Shown here: in pieces, positions 15,551 to 22,945 of the stretch
Numbering within the stretch: position 1 is the first letter of the stretch
Layout: every line of letters starts with the position of its first letter
Assembly: GCF_005233835.1 (NCBI RefSeq)
Contig: NZ_SZQA01000033.1
Coordinates: 1-64,000 of the forward strand
DNA: 64,000 bases
Origin: Herbidospora galbida
GTDB lineage: Bacteria > Actinomycetota > Actinomycetes > Streptosporangiales > Streptosporangiaceae
Direction: 5' to 3'
Notes under the pieces: generated by a model
Seen by the model: only the letters and a program-made list of their open reading frames with translations
Databases searched by the model: none
Told to the model about the DNA's origin: nothing
Made by a program: the position numbers and the translations under genes

Positions 15551-15924
15551 GTGTTGCTGTCCGAAATGTTGAGCATGGATAGGGGGTATTCCTTCTTGAC
15601 GGCGCCAGACATCCACGTGTGGATCGGCATGTCTTTGATGTAGTCGGCCGGAGAAGGTAGCCAGCCGAGATCCTCGATAATGTGCTGCTCGGCGATCAAC
15701 CGGACCGGCACCTCGACCGACCCGTGGGTCCTCTCGACCGTGATCGTCACGCCGAAAATCTGCTCGGCGAGATAGCACCCGAGGGTGTGGTGATACAGCG
15801 AGCGATGCCGGACGTCGCCGATGACCGCCTTGCTGCTGTCGATGAACCTGTGAATCAGGAGGTAGTCCTCCGGCTTGCCGCCCCACCGCTTGGCACTCGA
15901 CTTAGCGTGGTAGTAGGAGTTCAC
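15547..15924 (-). CDS. DUF6915 family protein
   Basis: 125 residues from the GTG at 15924. The pattern YYHAKSSAKRWGGKPEDYL, HRFIDSSKAVIGDVRHRSLYH and RLIAEQHIIEDLGWLPSPAD, ending with IHTWMSGAVKK, matches the DUF6915 family found in phages and bacteria. The conserved histidines in GDVRHRSLYHHT and EQHIIED could bind metal. The biochemical role is unknown. Confidence 0.75.
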   Translation of the reverse strand: MNSYYHAKSSAKRWGGKPEDYLLIHRFIDSSKAVIGDVRHRSLYHHTLGCYLAEQIFGVTITVERTHGSVEVPVRLIAEQHIIEDLGWLPSPADYIKDMPIHTWMSGAVKKEYPLSMLNISDSNT

Positions 15925-15926
15925 GA

Positions 15927-16160
15927 CTACCCCAGCTCGTCCAGCAGCTGGCGCAGCAGATTGACGTCGTAAAGGAACTCGAAGTCCTTCTCGGAGTCGG
16001 CCTCGGCCGCCGCCAGCTTGATACCCAGCCAGTCCCGGACGACCTCGAAGATCTCGTTCGTCGTCTCGTACGAGCCGTCGCAGCAACCGCAGATGTAGGG
16101 CTCGGTGATGGCTTCCAGGACGATCTCCTGGACCCGAGTCTTGAGCTCAGAAGCGAGCAT
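15927..16160 (-). CDS. Small helical protein with Cys cluster
   Basis: 77 residues from the ATG at 16160, overlapping the upstream gene by 14 bp. It contains PYICGCCDGSYETTNEIFEVVRDWLG, split here by eye: a CGCC cluster followed by an amphipathic helix. The remaining C-terminus is acidic and helical. Not recognised; one metal site is possible. Confidence 0.6.
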   Translation of the reverse strand: MLASELKTRVQEIVLEAITEPYICGCCDGSYETTNEIFEVVRDWLGIKLAAAEADSEKDFEFLYDVNLLRQLLDELG

Positions 16161-16572
16161 CTTCGTCGTCCTCCGACCAGTCCTCGTCCGGCCAGATGAT
16201 GCGCGGCTTAATCTGAACCGCCTGACCATCCTTGACCATCAGGCGCCAGAGGTCACCGGGATCTTCGCCCTCGGCTTCGATGAAGCCGATGAAGCGCTGG
16301 CCCTCCGCGTGGCAGTTCAGAAGCGACTGGAGTTCCTCGACGATCCGGTAGCCCTTCATAGGCTCGGTCGTCACCGGCGCGATGGCGATGCCCCGGCGCC
16401 GGATCAACGTTCCATCGGAAGTCTCCTCGGTCGTCTCGTCGAGCACGATCTTCAGGTCGCGACCGTAACCGCGCTGGCCGGGCAGGCAGACGAACGGACT
16501 GTCCTTGATCTCGCTCCACGCCAGCGGAGGGACGATCGAGATCTCGCCGGTGTGGCGGGTGTAGTAGCCCAT
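16147..16572 (-). CDS. Conserved-looking actinobacterial/phage protein
   Basis: 141 residues. The N-terminus (MGYYTRHTGEISIVPPLAW) recalls a family common in streptomycetes and their phages, tentatively DUF6205. The middle contains PMKGYRIVEELQSLLN and FIGFIEAEGEDPGDLWRL, and the C-terminus is acidic (WPDEDWSEDDED). No activity is known. Confidence 0.6.
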   Translation of the reverse strand: MGYYTRHTGEISIVPPLAWSEIKDSPFVCLPGQRGYGRDLKIVLDETTEETSDGTLIRRRGIAIAPVTTEPMKGYRIVEELQSLLNCHAEGQRFIGFIEAEGEDPGDLWRLMVKDGQAVQIKPRIIWPDEDWSEDDEDARF

Positions 16573-16973
16573 CAGGGCCTCACCACCCCGAGGCTCTGGG
16601 CGATCTCCTTGTCGAAGACCTCCTGAAGGAGCGTGTTGGCCTTCGGGACGTACTGCGGCCAGCTGTCGTCGGTGTCGATGTTCATGTGATCGCCCTGGTG
16701 GCCGAGCTTCCGGTCACAGGTGATCCCCACGTGCTTCGTGCCCTGGTTGTCGTCGCCGCAAGGGATGTCGACGCCCGCCGCCACGAGGACCTTGACGATC
16801 GCTGGGTTGTGCCTGAAGGCCGCCAGCGACTCGTCCTCGGTGTCCCAGTCCTCATCCTGGAGATAGGCGACCAGGGGAGTGAGGACAGCCACGACGGTCT
16901 CCTCAGTGGCGAACGCGTCGTCGAGCGCCTGGGCGACGATGTCGAAAATCTGACCGCCGGTGTTCCAGCCCAT
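16572..16973 (-). CDS. Conserved hypothetical protein (MGWNTGGQIFD type)
   Basis: 133 residues. The first 70 (MGWNTGGQIFDIVAQALDDA, then LQDEDWDTEDESLAAFRHNPAIVKVL) match a short protein type frequent in actinomycete genomes and phages. The second half adds a Cys/His segment (DIPCGDDNQGTKHVGITCDRKLGHQGDH) that may bind zinc. It is transcribed with the exoribonuclease gene, with a 1-bp overlap. Confidence 0.65.
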   Translation of the reverse strand: MGWNTGGQIFDIVAQALDDAFATEETVVAVLTPLVAYLQDEDWDTEDESLAAFRHNPAIVKVLVAAGVDIPCGDDNQGTKHVGITCDRKLGHQGDHMNIDTDDSWPQYVPKANTLLQEVFDKEIAQSLGVVRP

Positions 16974-17554
16974 CAGTCAGCGCTCGGCATGCCGGACCGG
17001 ATCAACGCGAGGCGCTGCTGCTCGGCCCGCTCGTCGAGCCAGAGCTTGGTCTTCAGGTTCCACTGCGCGTCGGCCAGCGCGTGATGCTCCAGGTTGTTGT
17101 TGTCCGGCAGCACCTTGATGCCGAGATCGAACGCCTGCTGCTTGATGTCGTACAGCCACATCGGGATCTCGTCGGGCTTGTCGACCATGACGCCGAACAT
17201 CCACGCGAGTCGAACCGTGTCGAAACCGCTGTAGTAGCCGACGAGCAGCGGGTCAGGTGTGTTCTGGATGAAGCGCCTGATCTCCCAGGCGATCCGGTCG
17301 AGACCCTTGACGTCCCGGTGGTCCTGGTTGAGCCACTGGAACTCGTTCGGAGCCTCCCGCAGCGGAAGGTGAGGCACAACGTTGTGCCGGAGCCAGAGAT
17401 GCTGCCAGACGGCGATGTACGGCATCTCGGCGTTGACGGCGTAGTACGTCCGGCCGTCCTCGGCCACCAGGCCGACAGAGATGAGGTGGATGCCGCCGGT
17501 ACCGTTGTCGCGGTCCCAGGTCTCTAAGAATTCGAAGTCGATGCCTACAAGCAC
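16973..17554 (-). CDS. DEDDh-type 3'-5' exoribonuclease (Rv2179c-like)
   Basis: 193 residues. The RNase H-fold exonuclease motifs are visible: GIDFEFLE (Asp and Glu of Exo I), GYYSGFDTVRLAW (Asp of Exo II) and LEHHALADAQWN (His and Asp of Exo III, DEDDh). This resembles the actinobacterial polyadenylate-specific 3' exoribonuclease Rv2179c/AS family, which trims RNA 3' ends. In this element it could act on RNAs handled by the TROVE or RNA-repair proteins (inference). The start is a GTG whose ribosome binding site (AGGGGA) lies inside the hairpin at 17557-17606. Confidence 0.85.
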   Translation of the reverse strand: MLVGIDFEFLETWDRDNGTGGIHLISVGLVAEDGRTYYAVNAEMPYIAVWQHLWLRHNVVPHLPLREAPNEFQWLNQDHRDVKGLDRIAWEIRRFIQNTPDPLLVGYYSGFDTVRLAWMFGVMVDKPDEIPMWLYDIKQQAFDLGIKVLPDNNNLEHHALADAQWNLKTKLWLDERAEQQRLALIRSGMPSAD

Positions 17555-17556
17555 AA

Positions 17557-17606
17557 AGATCCCCTGTCGGGTGAGAACCGGTTAGGTCCCTCACGACAGG
17601 GGATCT
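17557..17606 (-). promoter_or_regulatory. Hairpin that sequesters the exoribonuclease ribosome binding site
   Basis: AGATCCCCTGTCG and CGACAGGGGATCT form a perfect 13-bp stem, extended by TGAG/CTCA around a loop. The distal arm ends 2 nt before the GTG at 17554 and contains AGGGGA 5 nt from that start. It also sits 9 bp past the preceding stop, so it could be a terminator, a translational switch, or both. Confidence 0.7.
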
Positions 17607-17614
17607 GGCGAAGA

Positions 17615-18007
17615 CTAGATCGCGGCTGCGCGTACGAGGTCGACGACCGCCCAGTGACCAAGCTCGGCCTCTCTGCGGTTCGCCCACCCGAAGGCTCCCA
17701 CAGATCTACCGTCCCTGAACACCCTGGTCTCGTAGTCGGTATCGATACCGAGCCCGATCGCCTGCATGATCGCCTTGGTCCACGCGCTCGCCACCTCTTC
17801 AACCCAGGGGTCACGCGTCGGACGCCACTTCTTCCGGAGCGATTCCGGCCGCAAGATCGTCGAGATCCATGTCTCACCGAGAGTGGTGTTGCCGACCCGC
17901 ACCGTGTCCGATATCCGGAGCGACTCCAAGAGCAACTGCTGCTGGAAAGGGGTAAAGCCGATGGAGGAGTCCATCACCCACGCCCGCATCTCGTCGATGT
18001 TGCTCAT
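17615..18007 (-). CDS. Hypothetical protein
   Basis: 130 residues. Mostly helical, with FTPFQQQLLLESLRIS near the start and a Trp-containing helix WVEEVASAWTKAIMQAIGLG. Not recognised. Its ATG overlaps the stop of the upstream micro-gene. Confidence 0.6.
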   Translation of the reverse strand: MSNIDEMRAWVMDSSIGFTPFQQQLLLESLRISDTVRVGNTTLGETWISTILRPESLRKKWRPTRDPWVEEVASAWTKAIMQAIGLGIDTDYETRVFRDGRSVGAFGWANRREAELGHWAVVDLVRAAAI

Positions 18008-18174
18008 AAAGACTCCTCGTCCATTACGGCCTTCGCCAACGGGCAGAACGACGCCGGGACCAACATACCTGCCTCGACGTCGCTACACCCACCACAGATT
18101 TCGGCTGGAACACTGTGCCTGCTCTCGCCATCTGGCCGGTAGAGGATCGGACGATGGGTGAGTGGTTCGCTCAT
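18004..18174 (-). CDS. Micro-protein with Cys motif
   Basis: 56 residues, fully overlapped at both ends by neighbouring start and stop codons (TAAATGA upstream, TTATGAGC downstream). It contains EICGGCSDVEAG and a later FCP, a C-x2-C ... C pattern. It fits the tight operon spacing and is therefore likely real. Function unknown. Confidence 0.55.
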   Translation of the reverse strand: MSEPLTHRPILYRPDGESRHSVPAEICGGCSDVEAGMLVPASFCPLAKAVMDEESL

Positions 18175-18690
18175 TTAGTCACCCCAGTCCACAACCTTCT
18201 TAGGCTTTGCTCGGAGATATTGGTTGTGCTCCTCCGACCTCAGCAGCCGATAGGACAGAAGCTCGTTCTTTCGAATCACCCGATCGATATCTGAGCCCCT
18301 GGCGCGCAGCTGCTTCTCCAGCCGGTCGATCTCCTCACCGCGCCTGCGCAGCTCTTCGTACGCAGCTTGTATGTTGGCCTGGGAACAGGACAGCGCGCTT
18401 CTGAGGAACATCACGTTCTCGATCGACACGCCGTCATCCTCGTCGCCCGGCGGCCGGAGCTCGTCGACGAGATGCTCTATGACCACCCGACCCCACAGGA
18501 TCGGTGCCACGAGCGGCCACGTCAGGGCGTACGCGGTAACCCAGGCCTGCACAGTTCGCCGCCGCTGCGCCTCAGAACCCTGAGACCACCGCCAGAAGTG
18601 CCTCACCATGGGCCGTGCGACATAGATACCACCACCGAACACGCCGGTGACGAAGCTAAACCCGATCACCATCTGTTCGACCAGGTTCAT
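18175..18690 (-). CDS. Membrane protein with coiled-coil C-terminus
   Basis: 171 residues. Two hydrophobic segments (about 8-26 IGFSFVTGVFGGGIYVA, and 48-68 AWVTAYALTWPLVAPILWG) precede a long charged coiled coil (AYEELRRRGEEIDRLEKQLR). The end is basic (RAKPKKVV). The topology suggests a membrane-tethered scaffold; no family was recognised. Confidence 0.6.
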   Translation of the reverse strand: MNLVEQMVIGFSFVTGVFGGGIYVARPMVRHFWRWSQGSEAQRRRTVQAWVTAYALTWPLVAPILWGRVVIEHLVDELRPPGDEDDGVSIENVMFLRSALSCSQANIQAAYEELRRRGEEIDRLEKQLRARGSDIDRVIRKNELLSYRLLRSEEHNQYLRAKPKKVVDWGD

Positions 18691-19388
18691 CAGGAAGCCA
18701 GGTATCTCTTGGCAGCGCTACCGTTCCTGAGGAACTTGCTCACATCAGACGGATGAATGCCCCAACGTTCAGCAGCCTCGGCCTGACTCATTCCAGAATT
18801 GACGTCGTCCGCCATAATCTCGACGTGCTCATCGTAGAACTGAAGTGCGGGAGGGATCTTCTGCGCGACGGCCTCATAGTACTTCCGATATAGCGCCAGA
18901 TTCGAGGCACGAAGAAGCGTAAGCGCCTTGGCTCGCGCGTTAGCCGACAGCTGTTGTCTCGTCCGATCCGGACGCTTCGACACGTACTCGTCGAGCTGCT
19001 CGCCGTAGAACACCTTGTAATCCTCCGGAAGAGCGTAGGCAAGCACCCGCAGCGCTAAGTTCTTTGCACGTTCGGCGGTCTTGGGAAGCAGATGTTCAGG
19101 AAGGGGCCTTCCCGACTCAATGATCTCGTAGACCGTGACCAGGACAGGGTCAGGCTTCTTGGCGTAAGGCCTCTTGGCCCTCGTTACCCAGCGCTTATCC
19201 AGCTCCCTCTGGAAATCATTCGGATACTTGTCCCTGAGAGCGGATCGCGCTTTCCAGGACGCAAGGCTGTATGAGTGTCCGGCAGCGCGGTACTTCTGAT
19301 AAAGGGCCCGATACTCGGGAAGATACTCATTGATAAGGGCAGTGAACGCCGCATGGTTGGCAGACGACTGACTGGTGTACTCGGTCAT
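18690..19388 (-). CDS. Paralogous family protein A with C-terminal HTH
   Basis: 232 residues. The N-terminal 60 residues share a pattern with the next two genes: LxxEYRALYQKYRAAGHSYSLASWKARSAL and DKYPNDF. A second, weaker copy lies near LALYRKYYEAVAQKI. The C-terminus carries a homeodomain-like helix-turn-helix (MSQAEAAERWGIHPSDVSKF). Together these suggest a DNA-binding protein of a phage-specific family. Confidence 0.65.
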   Translation of the reverse strand: MTEYTSQSSANHAAFTALINEYLPEYRALYQKYRAAGHSYSLASWKARSALRDKYPNDFQRELDKRWVTRAKRPYAKKPDPVLVTVYEIIESGRPLPEHLLPKTAERAKNLALRVLAYALPEDYKVFYGEQLDEYVSKRPDRTRQQLSANARAKALTLLRASNLALYRKYYEAVAQKIPPALQFYDEHVEIMADDVNSGMSQAEAAERWGIHPSDVSKFLRNGSAAKRYLAS

Positions 19389-19397
19389 GTGGTATAC

Positions 19398-19811
19398 CTA
19401 AACTTCTGTAGAACTCAACGCCCTGCGGCGTACGTGCTCACCCCGACCACGGAGCGGGATACCGGCCTGCACGATCACCGCGCGCACCGCGTGCTGGTTG
19501 ACGTGGCCGACACGTGCCAGCAGGGTCACGCCGTACCCAGCCTTGTACAGCAGGCGGATGGCGGCCTGCTTCGCCAGCGTCATGCCGCCCGCGTGACCTC
19601 TAGGCGGGGCGATCAGGAACTTCAGACAGTGATACTCCGCCTTATAGGCGTTGCGTAGCAGCACCATCGCCTTCTCGCTCGCCCGCACAGGCCCGCCAGG
19701 AAGCAAACGCGCCTCGTTGTAAAAACGGGAGTAATCCACCCTGTGCTTGTCGTAGAGCAGCTGCGTCGCCCGCTCCTTCGGCGTAAACGACTCATCGCGT
19801 GGCGCCGCCAT
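19398..19811 (-). CDS. Paralogous family protein B with C-terminal HTH
   Basis: 137 residues. The repeat unit reads DKHRVDYSRFYNEARLLPGG, then ASEKAMVLLRNAYKAEYHCL. The C-terminal part (LAKQAAIRLLYKAGYGVTLL, ARVGHVNQHAVRAVIVQAG) looks like a resolvase-type helix-turn-helix. It overlaps the next upstream gene by 1 bp. Function unknown; DNA binding is inferred. Confidence 0.65.
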   Translation of the reverse strand: MAAPRDESFTPKERATQLLYDKHRVDYSRFYNEARLLPGGPVRASEKAMVLLRNAYKAEYHCLKFLIAPPRGHAGGMTLAKQAAIRLLYKAGYGVTLLARVGHVNQHAVRAVIVQAGIPLRGRGEHVRRRALSSTEV

Positions 19812-20104
19812 TATTCGTCCTCACGTCCAGTCCCACGCCACGCGCGAACCTTTACCCCACGTGCCGTCGCGAATAAGCGATACATGATGATGTACTCGTC
19901 GTAGTACTTCTTCTTGAGCCCTGACAGCGCTTTCGAGTAGAGCTTGGAGTGAGACGCCTCAGGGCCGAGCTCGTTCTTCGCGTCTGTGATGAGCGCCCAG
20001 TACTCGATCTTGTGATTATTCTTGAGCGCAGTGATGGCGTCGTTCTTCGCCTGATCGTGTGGACGCATCGGGTGTTTCGCTCGCCGTTTAGTGGTAGTGC
20101 TCAT
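19811..20104 (-). CDS. Paralogous family protein C
   Basis: 97 residues from the ATG at 20104. It is essentially one repeat unit (NNHKIEYWALITDAKNELG, SKLYSKALSGLKKKYYDEYI) with a basic N-terminus (TTTKRRAKHPMRP) and no separate HTH. It probably arose with proteins A and B by tandem duplication. Confidence 0.6.
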   Translation of the reverse strand: MSTTTKRRAKHPMRPHDQAKNDAITALKNNHKIEYWALITDAKNELGPEASHSKLYSKALSGLKKKYYDEYIIMYRLFATARGVKVRAWRGTGREDE

Positions 20105-20173
20105 GACTCCCCTTGGACATGACAAATAAGCCGAACGGCACCCAGCCGTCGACTAAATGGTTTCAGTTATGGG

Positions 20174-20839
20174 CTAGCTCTGCGACCTCTCGGCGAAATC
20201 GCTCACTGCCCTTGCCAGAAGGACAGGCGGAAGGTCCTCGTCGTCGTCATAAGACGGCGCCAGCCCCAGACCAAGTCTGAGAAAGACCTCAAGCCGTTGC
20301 GCGTTCGCATCCGTCGAGATCGACTCGATCAAGAACTCGACCATGCCAATCAACGCGTCGTAGAACTCCGGCGCCTTTTCCTTCGCCTCCTTCTCGGTCT
20401 CGATCGCCGTGATCAGCCAGGCCGCGAGGTCACGGAGCTTCTCCGGGTCCTTGCCCTGCGCGATGGCCTCGATCAGCCGCAGCTCTTCAGCGAGGCCTTC
20501 CGTCGTCCGGACGACGTAATGCCACCGGTGCTTCGGAAACCCGAACGTCTTCGCAGCGGCGGTCGGCGTCATGCCGGAAGCGACCAGTCGCTTAATGGCA
20601 GGGATCTTCGCGCGGATCGGGCTCCGACCCTCGGCGACGGCCGCGTCCCACTCCTTCTTCCGCTCCTCGAAGCTGGTGATCAGCCATCGCCAGTCCTTGT
20701 GCTCGACCCCGAGCTGCGCCCAGGCCGCCTCCTTTGTGGTGCCAGATCGCACCAACTCCAGCAGTGGTTCCCACCATGAAGGGCGGCTGAGGTCGCTGAC
20801 CTTCTCAGCCGTCGTCGTGTCGTTGTCCAGGAGAGTCAT
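20174..20839 (-). CDS. Protein with two HTH-like repeats
   Basis: 221 residues. Two related segments, LELVRSGTTKEAAWAQLGV and KRLVASGMTPTAAAKTFGF, each followed by a Trp-containing helix (WRWL, HRWH), look like tandem homeodomain-type DNA-binding units. The rest is helical and acidic. It could be a regulator or small-terminase-like protein; no large terminase is nearby. Its promoter region contains operator-like motif copy 4. Confidence 0.6.
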   Translation of the reverse strand: MTLLDNDTTTAEKVSDLSRPSWWEPLLELVRSGTTKEAAWAQLGVEHKDWRWLITSFEERKKEWDAAVAEGRSPIRAKIPAIKRLVASGMTPTAAAKTFGFPKHRWHYVVRTTEGLAEELRLIEAIAQGKDPEKLRDLAAWLITAIETEKEAKEKAPEFYDALIGMVEFLIESISTDANAQRLEVFLRLGLGLAPSYDDDEDLPPVLLARAVSDFAERSQS

Positions 20840-20880
20840 ACGAGCAGGGTACCTAGGTGTGCGACCCGATGGAAAGGCAC

Positions 20881-20903
20881 AACTAGTTTAAGAACTCGTC
20901 ACG
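20881..20903 (-). promoter_or_regulatory. Operator-like motif, copy 4
   Basis: AACTAGTT-TAAG-AACTCGTCACG lies 42 bp upstream of the leftward gene at 20839. It matches copy 1 at 19 of 23 positions. The right arm AACTCGT is the reverse complement of the left arm of copy 3. Confidence 0.6.
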
Positions 20904-21360
20904 GTGAACTAGACAAACCGACCAGCGCCCTGGCATTATCACGACCTGGCAGTGCCGTCAACTTCATAATGGCATGCTCACGCGGCCTGCCGGTGCCGAA
21001 AATGACAGAGCGTGATGTATATCCATGCAGCCGCTCCCGGTGACACTGTCTCCCGGCTCACGGGGCATTTTCGCGCGGGTCACCAGGCACGGCAATGGTT
21101 GTCATTTTCATTTAAGGGTGGGGGGGTGTTATCAAATCGAAATGTCCGAGCCATTTACAAAACTGCTCGGCTGTGCATTGGGCCTGTGCGCGTGCATTAG
21201 TTGTGAGAATCAACATTCTCAAAGTTACTAGCCAGTTGGCTAGGGAGTGAGTGTTCACTCCGCTTCGCCGACACTGTTATGGTTTTGTGACTTCCCGCGT
21301 GGGGCCGTGGCCTGGCTACAGGGGCGTAGGGGCGCGGAGGTAGTTGGTACGCGTGGCGCG

Positions 21361-21436
21361 GACCGACATTCATGGCATTTATGCAGGTCGGAGCGATAAA
21401 TGTATCAAAATGCATATCATGCCATTTACATGCAAC
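21361..21436. repeat. AT-rich repeat cluster, possible origin
   Basis: CATGGCATTTATGCA (from 21371) and CATGCCATTTACATGCA (from 21418) are imperfect direct repeats. ATGGCAT and ATGCCAT are also mutually inverted, and TGCATAT and TTATGCA lie between them. Such iteron-like clusters in AT-rich DNA are typical of replication origins, but no initiator gene is adjacent. Confidence 0.3.
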
Positions 21437-21978
21437 GCCCTGACCTGGGAAAACGCCATAACGTGAGATCTCCATGATCAAATAGGCGTTACTAACCCGT
21501 TATATAACCTGTCCTGGTATGTCCTATTATCCACCCATTTTGATAACGGATTGGCTATAGACGACTACGTGAAAACCACGTAATGTTCTGGGTGTCGGGC
21601 AACACGGACCGGCACGCAGGGCAGTAAGGGTTCTTCAGAAGTCGCCCGGGTTGAGCAGAGCTCCCCACGCGATCGGACCTACTTACTGGGTGTGCGTGCG
21701 AGACGGGATGGTTCCGCCTGGGCCGAATTGTCAACGGCCGGACACAGCTTCATCGACTCTGATTGGCGCACGGGTGAGAAAGCCCTAAAGGCTGACACGA
21801 ACGCGCTAGGTGCATGACCAGACCTGTAACTGGCATGTGCGAGACGGGAACGTCGCGGGACTCTGCGAACACCAGAGATGCGGCGGGAACTAGGTACGCG
21901 TGGAATGCGGCAATCCATTGGCAACCGCAGATCGCCTAGGTACGGGCTTGGTAGTGCTTGTCGGGTACTGAGGAATGG

Positions 21979-22018
21979 CGATCACCGGACATCGGGCCGA
22001 AATTTGGCCTGGTGATCG
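21979..22018 (+). ncRNA. Two-tier hairpin with GGCC-GAAATTT-GGCC apex
   Basis: CGATCACC (21979-21986) pairs with GGTGATCG (22011-22018). After an asymmetric internal loop, GGCC pairs with GGCC around the loop GAAATTT. A nearly identical apex occurs in the tRNA-like element at 22288. It is likely part of a structured RNA or a protein-binding site. Confidence 0.45.
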
Positions 22019-22287
22019 GGTAGGCGTAAACGGTGCGCAATCAAGTCGGGTGTATAACGCTCTGGCCCATATCGCGGATTGGGGAACGGAAACCGTGAAG
22101 GTCTGTCAGTAGGACGGTCGGATGTGTAGTTGGCATCCGAACGAGGGCAGAAACCACACGAGGAACGGGAACTGACTCTTAGGAGGTCTGCGGCTTGATA
22201 GCAAGACCGTCGTCTACGAAATGACAGGATGTGGCGCTCCCGGCAGTTGTTAGGTCACACCGGAACAAACGCTTATTGCCTGTCAAC

Positions 22288-22357
22288 GCTCTGCTCTGGC
22301 AATTAGAGTAAGGCCGAATTTTGGCCGATTGGGGTTCGATTCCCTGACAGAGCGCCA
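22288..22357 (+). ncRNA. tRNA-like RNA element
   Basis: The 3' part is tRNA-like: a T-arm with TGGGG, loop TTCGATT and CCCTG, then ACAGAGC, a G and an encoded CCA. The 5' end GCTCTG pairs with CAGAGC. A D-arm-like CTCT-GGCAATT-AGAG follows directly with no linker. The anticodon-like arm is GGCC-GAATTTT-GGCC, with only 4 bp and no U33, so it cannot be a standard tRNA. It may be a decayed tRNA or a tRNA mimic; bacterial Y RNAs, partners of Ro proteins, carry tRNA-like modules. Confidence 0.45.
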
Positions 22358-22393
22358 ATTCAGGACAACTGGTTAACCGAAAGAGAGATGACC

Positions 22394-22687
22394 ATGATCA
22401 TGCACGACCGTAGGCACACGTTTGTCTACACGCCCATTCGATTCCGCCGGTTGGAGCGCCGCGCGAACGGCGTGCATATCCGCTTCACCGGCGACCGTCA
22501 CACGTGCAAGTGCGCCTACGTGTGGCTGTACCACAAGTACAGCAAGCCCAACACGGCGCGTGCTTGCACGCGAAACGGCAAGTACGCGGCTATCGCGATG
22601 TACTGGAGTGCGCGCTTCAACTGGAACGGCAAGAACACCATTCGATACAACGGCACCAGTAAGCCGCTGTGGTTAACGCACGTCTAA
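22394..22687 (+). CDS. Small basic protein, first of the rightward array
   Basis: 97 residues from the ATG at 22394; an ATG at 22388 lies too close to the AGAGAG ribosome binding site. The protein is basic and aromatic (RRHTFVYTPIRFRRLERRAN, KCAYVWLYHKY). Its C-terminus (WNGKNTIRYNGTSKPLW) resembles that of the next micro-gene (VVKFRGNGQYNYAI). Function unknown. Confidence 0.55.
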   Translation: MIMHDRRHTFVYTPIRFRRLERRANGVHIRFTGDRHTCKCAYVWLYHKYSKPNTARACTRNGKYAAIAMYWSARFNWNGKNTIRYNGTSKPLWLTHV

Positions 22688-22709
22688 CCACAACCCTAAG
22701 GAGAGAACT

Positions 22710-22862
22710 GTGAAGATCCGAATCGTCAAGTGCCCGAAGCGTACGATCAGCCACGTCATGTGGAACATGACGCCGGTGTTCCTGTGGGCCGGTCCCGAAA
22801 ACGGCTACGACGGACACGTGGTCAAGTTCCGTGGGAACGGACAGTACAACTACGCGATCTAG
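22710..22862 (+). CDS. Micro-protein
   Basis: 50 residues starting at GTG with AAGGAGAG upstream (VKIRIVKCPKRTISHVMWNM...). Basic, beta-rich, ending FRGNGQYNYAI. The start signal and codon pattern match neighbouring genes. The covarying hairpin element begins at its stop codon. Confidence 0.55.
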   Translation: MKIRIVKCPKRTISHVMWNMTPVFLWAGPENGYDGHVVKFRGNGQYNYAI

Positions 22863-22945
22863 GCCGTTGGCGATCAGGGCCGAATTCCATAAGGGGTTCG
22901 GCCTTAGGTCATCTCGGATATGTCGCATCAATAGGAGGAATCTCA
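22863..22945 (+). repeat. Intergenic hairpin element, copy A
   Basis: The segment GGCCGTTGGCGATCA, hairpin arms GGCCGAA and TTCGGCC, then TTAGGTCATCTCGGATATGTC is repeated with about three quarters identity at 23468-23552. Stem positions change in pairs between the copies, which argues for a conserved RNA structure, probably an intrinsic terminator or processing site. The next ribosome binding site (AGGAGGA) lies at its 3' edge. Confidence 0.7.

Larger units (their letters stand above)
20904..22287. other. Non-coding region of about 1.4 kb
   Basis: No reading frame here has plausible start signals or composition. The part 21360-21440 is AT-rich with related repeats (CATGGCATTTATGCA, CATGCCATTTACATGCA) inside larger inverted repeats such as CCGAC/GTCGG. 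A structured hairpin stands at 21979-22018. The region separates the leftward left half from the long rightward array, so it is a natural place for divergent promoters, non-coding RNAs or a replication origin; none of these is proven. Confidence 0.45.
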
